This document shows positions 16,649 to 21,785 of a DNA stretch of 21,785 nt, one piece after another. Made by a program: the position numbers and the translations under genes. The notes under the pieces are model-generated. The model did not search any database. It was not told the DNA's origin and saw only the letters and a list, made by a program, of their open reading frames with translations. Origin of the DNA: a virus. The stretch is from the IMG/VR virus record IMGVR_UViG_3300020385_000071, positions 1-21,785 of that record; one strand, given 5' to 3'. Every line of letters begins with the position of its first letter. Position 1 is the stretch's first letter.

Positions 16649-16676
16649 CAATATGAATATGCAACTTACGGTCTTT
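16645..16676 (+). promoter_or_regulatory. Repeated intergenic element, copy 2 (possible phage promoter)
   Basis: TTGACA (16645-16650) overlaps the stop of the tail-tip gene. After eight bases comes ATGCAACTTACGGT (16659-16672) and then CTTTT. Both blocks and their spacing equal the copy at 2350. Downstream AT-rich sequence includes TATAAC near 16688, but not at standard distance from TTGACA. The element precedes the tail-fibre gene and, with it, the run of genes that ends in the curli cluster. Confidence 0.6.
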
Positions 16677-16712
16677 TATACAAAATTTATAACATGTAAA
16701 GGTGGGTTTTAG

Positions 16713-18290
16713 ATGGCACAACATGATTACGTTATAGCTAATGCCTCTGGTGCAACAGTTAGGGCAGACATTAACAATATGGCATTGGCCATATCTTCAA
16801 ACAATAGCGGATCTTCCGCACCAAGTACCACCTATGCTTATTTGTGGTGGATAGACACAGGCAATAATTTATTAAAGTTGCGTAACAGTGCTAACAATGC
16901 CTGGATCACTATGCCCTTTTCTGTCACTGCTAATAACACAGTTGATATAAATGGCGGCACTATAGACGGTACAAATATAGGTGCAAGTGCGGCAGGCACA
17001 GGTGCTTTTACTACTCTTACAGCAACTACAGTAAACAGCATAAGCAGTAAAGCTTTTGGTACTTCATCTATAATGATTGGCGATAATGTTACAGGAACTA
17101 TTAATGCCGCTAACTATAATACAGGTGTAGGTGTAGATGTCTTTGCATCTTTAACTACTGGTGATGATTGTACAGCTTTAGGTTTTAATGCTCTTGCATC
17201 AAACATTTCAGGTTTAAAACATACTGCCGTTGGAAGAGGTGCTTTAGATGCAGTTACAACAATAAATGAACTAACAGCAGTTGGTTACAATGCTTTAACA
17301 GCTAACACCTCAGGGGGATCTAACGCGGCTTTAGGTGCATACGCTCTTGCCGCTAATGATACAGGGGCGCAAAATACAGGGATTGGATATGCAGCAATTT
17401 ATCAAAATTCCACAGGATCAAGAAATACAGCAGTGGGAGATTTTGCTTTAGGTACAAACGCATCAGCTAATGATAATACAGCAGTAGGTTCAAATGCTTT
17501 AGCAGGAAACAGTACAGGTGTTCAAAATACTGCTGTGGGTTCTAAAGCACTAGATGCTAATCAAACAGCACATAATAATACCGCACTCGGGTTTGATGCT
17601 CTTTCAGGTTCTACAACCGCCGCATCAAATACAGCAGTGGGAAATGGTGCGTTATATGGTACAAGTTCAGGTTCTAGCAATACTGCCGTAGGTAATCTTG
17701 CATTAGCTTCAAATGTTACAGGGGCATCAAATGTTGCTGTTGGTGCAGGTGCATTACAAACAACAACACCAACAACGTCAGGTAGTAATAATATTGGCAT
17801 AGGGAAAGATGTTAGGGCGGCATCAGGTGCAGGGGATCATCATATAATTATTGGAAATAATATAGATGCTAGTGCTAATTCAGTTGCTATTGGTAAAAGT
17901 GGAAATAAAATTCAAAATAATTTTGATACTAATGCAACTTGGACAAGATATTCTGACCAAAATTTAAAAACTAACATTAATACAACAGACTTAGGTTTAA
18001 GTTTTATTAATAAATTAAGACCCGTAACTTTTAATTGGAAAAATAGTAAAGATTTTCCAGATGGATTTGAAGGTAAAGATACAGCTAAAATGAATACAAC
18101 TACTAAACTTTATGGAATGTTAGCACAAGAAGTTAAAACAGCATTAGATGAAGTAGGCCATTCTGATTTTGGTGGATGGTCAAAAGACCATACTGGTGTT
18201 GAAAGCTTGGCACAATCTATGTTTGTCTACCCTCTTATTAAAGCAGTACAAGAACTTGCAAAAAAAGTCGAAGAATTAGAAAGTAAATAA
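16713..18290 (+). CDS. Tail fibre with 17-residue repeats and C-terminal S74 intramolecular chaperone
   Basis: This 525-residue fibre is probably trimeric. The N-terminal ~110 residues (MAQHDYVIANASGATVRADI, STTYAYLWWIDTGNNLLKLR, NSANNAWITMP) are the common virion-anchoring start of marine phage fibres. Residues ~136-339 are twelve consecutive 17-residue repeats of form NTAVGxxALxxNxTGxx, as in YadA-type head beta-rolls. The C-terminal ~112 residues are an S74 chaperone that guides trimer folding and then cuts itself off. The Ser-Lys dyad is S414 and K419 in SDQNLKTNI, with the family's 5-residue spacing, followed by GMLAQEVKTAL and a coiled coil (AVQELAKKVEELE). DNA for the S74 part is about 25% GC (17881-18060), well below its neighbours, suggesting exchange. 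Confidence 0.92.
   Translation: MAQHDYVIANASGATVRADINNMALAISSNNSGSSAPSTTYAYLWWIDTGNNLLKLRNSANNAWITMPFSVTANNTVDINGGTIDGTNIGASAAGTGAFTTLTATTVNSISSKAFGTSSIMIGDNVTGTINAANYNTGVGVDVFASLTTGDDCTALGFNALASNISGLKHTAVGRGALDAVTTINELTAVGYNALTANTSGGSNAALGAYALAANDTGAQNTGIGYAAIYQNSTGSRNTAVGDFALGTNASANDNTAVGSNALAGNSTGVQNTAVGSKALDANQTAHNNTALGFDALSGSTTAASNTAVGNGALYGTSSGSSNTAVGNLALASNVTGASNVAVGAGALQTTTPTTSGSNNIGIGKDVRAASGAGDHHIIIGNNIDASANSVAIGKSGNKIQNNFDTNATWTRYSDQNLKTNINTTDLGLSFINKLRPVTFNWKNSKDFPDGFEGKDTAKMNTTTKLYGMLAQEVKTALDEVGHSDFGGWSKDHTGVESLAQSMFVYPLIKAVQELAKKVEELESK
17118..17729 (+). repeat. Twelve in-frame 51-bp repeats in the tail fibre
   Basis: Twelve consecutive units of exactly 51 bases (17 residues) without insertions or deletions, from NTGVGVDVFASLTTGDD to NTAVGNLALASNVTGAS, followed by a partial unit (NVAVGAGALQTTT). 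The protein consensus is N-T-A-V-G-x-x-A-L-x-x-N-x-T-G-x-x. DNA identity between units is modest, so the array is old at DNA level but constrained as protein. One turn per 17 residues fits a trimeric beta-roll. Confidence 0.85.
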
Positions 18291-18303
18291 AACGGAGAAT
18301 AGT

Positions 18304-18609
18304 ATGGCTCGAACAGTGGCAGAAGTATTAATAGCGGCAGAATATAGTGTAACGCTTATTAACGACATTAATACTAATGGCAAGAAATCAAAGTATGTTG
18401 ATGGTTCAGAAGAAACTGAGACAACTTGGACACAAGCCCAGATAAATGAAATCGTACAACGTAACGTAGATCATTTAGAAACTATCCTGCTTTATGAACC
18501 TGTTGATTCAGATGATGATACACCTAACGTAGTCGGTTCATCTTCAAGTAAAAAAACTACTTGTAGTGGCGGAGTAACAACTGGTAAAGCTTATATCGCC
18601 GCAAATTAA
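18304..18609 (+). CDS. Unknown protein of 101 residues after the tail fibre
   Basis: The ATG at 18304 follows GGAG (18294-18297). The first ~65 residues look folded and mainly helical (TVAEVLIAAEYSVTLINDIN, TWTQAQINEIVQRNVDHLET). They are followed by an acidic, Asp/Ser-rich linker and a Gly/Ser/Thr tail (TTCSGGVTTGKAYIAAN). It lies 13 bases after the fibre and may be a fibre accessory or virion protein, but I recognise no family. It contains no RGATCY site, like the adjacent fibre end. Confidence 0.7.
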   Translation: MARTVAEVLIAAEYSVTLINDINTNGKKSKYVDGSEETETTWTQAQINEIVQRNVDHLETILLYEPVDSDDDTPNVVGSSSSKKTTCSGGVTTGKAYIAAN

Positions 18610-18634
18610 AACCATTAAATAGGAGTGCAAACCA

Positions 18635-18925
18635 ATGGAAAACAAAAATGAAGAAAATAAAAGAAAAGATAAAAAAAGCCTGGAGCAAACTCAAGGCACT
18701 ATTCAAAAGCAAACCTTTGACATAAATATGCCAGATGGCACTAGCCTTAGTAGTGACACACTAGATGATGAGCAATACAGAGTGGCCGCTACCATGCAAC
18801 ATTTACAAGGTCAGATACAAGAACTAGCACCCCAAGTACAAGAATTTGAACTTAAAAGGGATCATTTCAACTTAAAGCAAAAAGAACTTGAAGATCTCTT
18901 AGGATCTAATGGAAAACCAAACTGA
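18635..18925 (+). CDS. Small coiled-coil protein of 96 residues, unknown
   Basis: It starts at ATG 18635 behind AGGAG. The first ~35 residues are charged and probably unstructured (Glu/Lys/Asn-rich). A short beta motif follows (FDINMPDGTSLSSDTLDDEQ), then a helix with heptad-like hydrophobics (MQHLQGQIQELAPQVQEFEL, KQKELEDLL). The 'strand-turn-then long helix' plan recalls small uncharacterised proteins in phages of marine bacteria, but I cannot name one securely. No signal peptide or membrane span. Its end overlaps the next gene by 17 bases. Confidence 0.7.
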   Translation: MENKNEENKRKDKKSLEQTQGTIQKQTFDINMPDGTSLSSDTLDDEQYRVAATMQHLQGQIQELAPQVQEFELKRDHFNLKQKELEDLLGSNGKPN

Positions 18926-19091
18926 AACCATCACAACACTAGAAGCGTATCAGCGTGAAAACTCTATACGCTTCAAGTACATTGAAGACAGATTAGATGA
19001 AGGATCTGCAAAATTTAAAAGACTAGAAACTATTATGTGGGGCGTTTACCCACTTATCATCACTACCCTATTAGCTTCCAGGTATATTTAG
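18909..19091 (+). CDS. Small coiled-coil protein with C-terminal membrane span (holin/spanin-like form)
   Basis: This 60-residue protein has an N-terminal helical, charged segment (ITTLEAYQRENSIRFKYIED, RLDEGSAKFKRLE) and a C-terminal hydrophobic span (TIMWGVYPLIITTLLASRYI). The start ATG 18909 has AGGA five bases upstream. A coiled coil plus a single tail anchor is the plan of XhlA-type hemolysin/holin-associated proteins, and its neighbour is also a small membrane protein. No enzymatic motif. Role in lysis is inferred from form and location only. Confidence 0.6.
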   Translation: MENQTETITTLEAYQRENSIRFKYIEDRLDEGSAKFKRLETIMWGVYPLIITTLLASRYI

Positions 19092-19092
19092 A

Positions 19093-19443
19093 ATGGATGA
19101 TGCTATTTTATTAGTGTCAGAATTAGGCGTTCCAACCGCCGCACTAATAGCCGTAGGATTCTTTTTATACAAACTTATATTTAAGATCATTGACGGCATG
19201 ACTGAAAAGGTAGATGTCTTAGATGATAAGGTGCAAGCAAGCCTGGACACTATGGAAGAAAGGCTAACAACAAAACTAGATTCGCAATACGGCATCATAG
19301 TTAGTTTGATTGACAGAGTGAGAATGATAGATCAATCATTAATTAGAAATGATGTACTTCTAAAGACTTTAGTAAAGATGCCAGAGTTGATAGACACGAA
19401 CGAAATAACCAAGGCACAGAAAAATGATCAAAGGAAAGATTAG
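19093..19443 (+). CDS. Small membrane protein with N-terminal span and coiled coil (holin-like form)
   Basis: This 116-residue protein has a hydrophobic N-terminal segment (LGVPTAALIAVGFFLYKLIF, ~residues 11-31) followed by an extended amphipathic helix (IIDGMTEKVDVLDDKVQASL, TMEERLTTKLDSQYGIIVSL). It ends in a charged tail (ITKAQKNDQRKD). It starts one base after the preceding stop and its last 20 bases contain the start of the csgF-like gene, so the two are coupled. It could be a holin-like protein or an inner-membrane partner of the curli-type machinery downstream; sequence alone does not decide. Confidence 0.6.
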   Translation: MDDAILLVSELGVPTAALIAVGFFLYKLIFKIIDGMTEKVDVLDDKVQASLDTMEERLTTKLDSQYGIIVSLIDRVRMIDQSLIRNDVLLKTLVKMPELIDTNEITKAQKNDQRKD

Positions 19444-19864
19444 TTTATTACTGCTATTCCCTACCCTGGTTCTAGCAGATGAAATGGTGCATGAGTTTAA
19501 ATCACCTTCCTTTAGTGGTGTCGGTACATCTAGTCATTACTTAACAATAGACTCACAAGAAACAAGCAGAAAACAAGCTATCCAGGACGAGATAGAAGCG
19601 TTACAAGATGAAATAGAACGCGAACAATCTAACACCGTAGAAGCCAGGTTTATGCGAAACCTTACTTCCAGGATCTATGCCAACATTGCCAGGCAAGTAG
19701 AAGATGCGTTGTTTGGTGAAGATACTAACAAAAGCGGATCTATGGAGTTAGACGGCAACCTAATTGAATACGAGATAACAGATGAAGAAGTTAAAGTTAC
19801 TATCATCAGCGAAGATGGAACAGAAACTACCGTTATTGTCCCTATCGGTGGTTTTACTTTCTAG
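19424..19864 (+). CDS. csgF: CsgF-like curli assembly protein, secreted
   Basis: CsgF is a periplasmic/outer-surface accessory that plugs into the CsgG pore through its N-terminus and couples curlin secretion to nucleation. This 146-residue protein has a signal peptide (MIKGKISLLLLFPTLVLA) and a mature start DEMVHEFKSPSFSGVG that matches the CsgF insertion motif (in E. coli, GTMTFQFRNPNFGG). A helix follows (ETSRKQAIQDEIEALQDEIE), then FMRNLTSRIYANIARQV (CsgF 'AIQSQILGGLLSNI' region) and a terminal beta sheet (LIEYEITDEEVKVTIISED, ETTVIVPIGG). Length is close to the bacterial protein. It overlaps the membrane-protein gene by 20 bases and carries the CsgG signal peptide in another frame at its 3' end. 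Confident at family level. Confidence 0.85.
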   Translation: MIKGKISLLLLFPTLVLADEMVHEFKSPSFSGVGTSSHYLTIDSQETSRKQAIQDEIEALQDEIEREQSNTVEARFMRNLTSRIYANIARQVEDALFGEDTNKSGSMELDGNLIEYEITDEEVKVTIISEDGTETTVIVPIGGFTF

Positions 19865-20603
19865 TTGTACGCTAATGATAGATCCATTACAAAACAACTT
19901 ACCGCCAGTTGAGTATTTAGAAAACGCTGTAATGCAGACCTTACATACAGATCTTAAGGATGTTGCAGAACCAGAACGCAAGCCTGTTATAGCGGTTTAT
20001 GATTTCCAGGATCTTACAGGACAAAGAAGATCTAATTCTAAGTACGCTACGTTTAGTACAGCAGTTACCCAGGCACCACATGCTTACCTAATACGCGCAC
20101 TCAAACATTCTAACTTCTTTGATGTAGTGGAAAGAGTGTCATTGGATGCAGTTACAAAAGAACGACAGTTGATTAGATCTACCAGAGAAACATTTGATGA
20201 AGAACAAAAGCTAATGCCCCTTAAATTTGGCGATATGGTTATGACAGGTGGCGTACTAAGTTATGAAGCTAACATTGAAAGCGCAGGTATAGGTGCTAGG
20301 TATCTAGGATTAGGTGCAAGCCGCAAGGTAAGAAGAGATCAAATAACAGTAAGCCTACGCACCGTATCAGTTAGCACAGGGCGTATTCTTACAGAAGTGC
20401 TTGTAACTAAATCAGTATTCTCGGCTTCTCTGGATAACGATGTATTTAGGTTCATAAGCGAAGGCACAGAATTAGTAGAAATAGAAGGTGGATCTGTAGC
20501 AAACGAAGCAATGAGCATTGCATTACAGATAGCCATAGAAACGGCCGTGTTAGAAACGATCAAAGAGGGTGTAATCAATAACTATTGGAGATATAAAGAA
20601 TGA
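19782..20603 (+). CDS. csgG: CsgG-like curli secretion pore, outer-membrane lipoprotein
   Basis: CsgG forms a nonameric outer-membrane channel that exports unfolded curlin. The protein has a lipoprotein signal (LPLLSLSVVLLSSC, acylated Cys29 from ATG 19782, or Cys18 from ATG 19815; the latter gives a normal 17-residue signal). It continues with PVIAVYDFQDLTGQ (~68-81), the constriction segment KYATFSTAVTQAPHAYLIRALKH (given here as KYATFSTAVTQ, 87-97), FFDVVERVSLDAVTKERQLI, and DMVMTGGVLSYEANIESAG. The transmembrane hairpin part follows: GIGARYLGLGAS, DQITVSLRTVSVSTGRILTE. It ends with ALQIAIETAVLETIKEGV. Order and motifs match bacterial CsgG over the full length. The constriction keeps the Phe but has Thr where E. 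coli has Asn55. The Cys codon lies two bases after the csgF-like stop. Confidence 0.92.
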   Translation: MKKLKLLSSAKMEQKLPLLSLSVVLLSSCTLMIDPLQNNLPPVEYLENAVMQTLHTDLKDVAEPERKPVIAVYDFQDLTGQRRSNSKYATFSTAVTQAPHAYLIRALKHSNFFDVVERVSLDAVTKERQLIRSTRETFDEEQKLMPLKFGDMVMTGGVLSYEANIESAGIGARYLGLGASRKVRRDQITVSLRTVSVSTGRILTEVLVTKSVFSASLDNDVFRFISEGTELVEIEGGSVANEAMSIALQIAIETAVLETIKEGVINNYWRYKE

Positions 20604-21313
20604 AAAAAATACTTTTATTACTTTTATTGTCAGCACCTTTGCATGCCGCAGATAATGAGATATTTATAGATCAAAGTTCAGGATCTTCTAATTCTAACTT
20701 TGACTTTGAGCAATTAGGATCTGGCAACATCATTGGTGGCGCAGATGCCGCCGCAGGAAGCATGACAGCTCTAGATCTAGACGGTACGGTTATGAATCTC
20801 AATTTAGACATGATTGGCGATTCTAACAAGTTCTTAGGCGATATATGGGCTGATAACTACACAGGTAACTTTGTATTTGATGGCAACAGTAATACGTTCA
20901 ACATGAGTACAGACGAAAGTAATACGTTTGGAGCCGACGGCAGTAATGTAAACGTCCAGGCTACTGGAAATAGTAATACTTTCACACTCAACCACGCCAT
21001 GGCCGCACTAGCTAGTACGTTAGATCTAGACTGGATTATTAATGGATCTAGCAACGCTATTACTGCATCTATTGACGTAGATGCGGCTACTAACTATATG
21101 GACATTGATGGATCTGATAATGCGGTTACTTATGATGGCGATGGTTATGCAGGTGGCTATTTTTGGCTTGATCACACAGGCAGTAACAGAACTTTTAATA
21201 TTCAACAAAAATCAACACAAGATAATGACTGGCTTAAAATTATTAGCGTGGGTTCTACTACTTCAACTGTGTGTGTTATCCAAAACGATCAAGGCACAAG
21301 CGCAGGTTGTTAG
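20600..21313 (+). CDS. Secreted curlin-like protein, Ser/Asn-rich, probable CsgG substrate
   Basis: This 237-residue protein has a clear signal peptide (MKKILLLLLLSAPLHA) and a mature chain rich in Asp, Asn, Ser and Gly. About ten irregular 'G-x-S-N-x-(F/I/V)' units recur (QSSGSSNSNF, GSGNII, IGDSNKF, DGNSNTFN, DESNTF, DGSNVNV, TGNSNTF, NGSSNAI, DGSDNAV, TGSNRTF). They alternate with short beta strands, a looser form of curlin repeats, which usually read S-x5-Q-x-G-x-G-N. Unlike typical curlins it carries two C-terminal cysteines (C225, C237). The ATG overlaps the csgG-like stop by four bases (ATGA). Co-location with CsgF and CsgG makes an exported fibre subunit likely; amyloid formation is inferred. 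Confidence 0.75.
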   Translation: MKKILLLLLLSAPLHAADNEIFIDQSSGSSNSNFDFEQLGSGNIIGGADAAAGSMTALDLDGTVMNLNLDMIGDSNKFLGDIWADNYTGNFVFDGNSNTFNMSTDESNTFGADGSNVNVQATGNSNTFTLNHAMAALASTLDLDWIINGSSNAITASIDVDAATNYMDIDGSDNAVTYDGDGYAGGYFWLDHTGSNRTFNIQQKSTQDNDWLKIISVGSTTSTVCVIQNDQGTSAGC

Positions 21314-21785
21314 TATTGGAAACATAAGCGAAGTAAACGGCGTTGCTAGAGTTGTAAGAGACAAACCCTATGAAGCCACAGTAGATTTTGGCGTTGTATC
21401 TTTTGACAACGTAGAAACTGCAAAGGGGCGTATGGGTATAACTTTCATTGATGATACGCAAATACGATTAACTGAAAACTCAAAGATTGTTATTGATGAG
21501 TTTGTCTTTAATCCAGATCCGCAAAAGTCACAAATGGCATTAACCTTTGCAAAAGGCACTGCAAGATTTGTTAGTAGTAAATTAGGTAAGATCCCCAAGA
21601 AGAGAATAAAGTTAAAAACAAGCAGTGCGACTATAGGTATAAGGGGTACATCGCTATCTGTAACAGTTGACGAATTACAACGCACTTTGGTTATTTTACT
21701 CCCTCAAGCTGACGGCACAAGTAGCGGTGAAATTAGCGTAACTACTGCAATGGGAACAGTCATACTTAACAAACCCTTTCAAGCT
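21225..21785 (+). CDS. Secreted FecR-domain protein (partial, runs off the window end)
   Basis: The frame is open from ATG 21225 to the last base (187 residues, no stop). It starts with a Sec signal peptide (MTGLKLLAWVLLLQLCVL, then SKTIKAQA) with cleavage expected after AQA. The mature part is a FecR-type beta domain: VVSIGNISEVNGVARVVRD, GRMGITFIDDTQIRLTENSK, KGTARFVSSKLGK and the diagnostic TIGIRGTSLSVTVDE. Outside iron signalling, FecR domains occur in secreted proteins of uncertain function, sometimes near export genes. It overlaps the curlin-like gene by 89 bases, so the whole signal peptide is encoded inside that gene. No clear Shine-Dalgarno is seen; GTG 21273 is a poorer alternative because it would lose the signal peptide. 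Confidence 0.75.
   Translation, partial: MTGLKLLAWVLLLQLCVLSKTIKAQAQVVSIGNISEVNGVARVVRDKPYEATVDFGVVSFDNVETAKGRMGITFIDDTQIRLTENSKIVIDEFVFNPDPQKSQMALTFAKGTARFVSSKLGKIPKKRIKLKTSSATIGIRGTSLSVTVDELQRTLVILLPQADGTSSGEISVTTAMGTVILNKPFQA

Noticed and set aside
17118-17729. CRISPR-like or non-coding tandem repeat
   Set aside because: The 51-base units are contiguous, without spacers, in frame and conserved as protein rather than DNA.
20600-21313. Curlin-like gene as a tail fibre or other virion protein
   Set aside because: It has a clear Sec signal peptide and sits between csgG-like and FecR genes; virion proteins of this kind do not carry signal peptides.
1-21785. tRNA genes, integrase, attachment sites or insertion sequences
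   Set aside because: I saw no cloverleaf-like sequence, recombinase motif, transposase or terminal repeats; nearly all of the window is occupied by + strand genes.

Overview
The window is a compact, one-directional block of late genes from a tailed phage or prophage with a siphovirus-type, lambda-like virion. All supported genes are on the + strand, usually touching or overlapping by a few bases. Base composition is low to moderate GC (roughly 40% by rough sampling). The best matches I can recognise are lambda-type head and tail proteins of the kind common in marine phages of Gram-negative bacteria. Lipoprotein and curli-type secretion genes near the right end also require a host with an outer membrane. 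No integrase, repressor, replication gene or endolysin is visible, so lysogeny and host identity cannot be decided from this window.

Head region (1-8090): the 3' end of an unknown gene, small terminase (Nu1-like), large terminase (gpA-like), a head-tail connector with an Ig-like front and a gpW-like tail end, portal (gpB-like), a possible tiny membrane protein, then a long ORF that fuses an unknown N-terminal domain, a prohead protease and the HK97-type major capsid protein. Each later module of the fusion starts at its own in-frame Shine-Dalgarno/ATG. A UUCG-loop hairpin follows the capsid gene, then small head-completion, connector (FII-like) and tail-terminator (U-like) genes.

Tail region (8100-18290): a small unknown protein, tail tube (V-like), tail-assembly chaperone G with a lambda-type -1 frameshift (heptamer GGGAAAG) into a T extension, tape measure, M- and L-position minor tail proteins, an NlpC/P60-like hydrolase (K position), a large tail-tip protein with fibronectin-like domains (J position), and a tail fibre. 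The fibre has an exact 17-residue repeat array and a C-terminal S74 intramolecular chaperone. The order after the tape measure is that of lambda.

Right region (18304-21785): two small unknown soluble proteins, two small coiled-coil membrane proteins (holin or spanin-like in form), then a curli-type secretion cluster: csgF-like, csgG-like (outer-membrane lipoprotein pore), a secreted curlin-like Asn/Ser-rich protein, and a secreted FecR-domain protein that runs off the end. This cluster, in the same transcription unit as the virion genes, is the most unusual content. The signal peptides of the CsgG-like and FecR-like proteins are encoded almost wholly inside the ends of the preceding genes.

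Whole-window signals: a repeated intergenic element (TTGACA, 8 bases, ATGCAACTTACGGT) sits after the large terminase and after the tail-tip gene and may start two late operons. RGATCY is strongly over-represented in all reading frames. GCTGG/CCAGC is absent and GCWGC nearly absent, although GCGGC is common. The tail-fibre end and the gene after it lack the RGATCY signal and the S74 domain is much more AT-rich, whereas the curli cluster carries the signal strongly. This suggests a recently exchanged fibre tip and a long-resident curli cluster.
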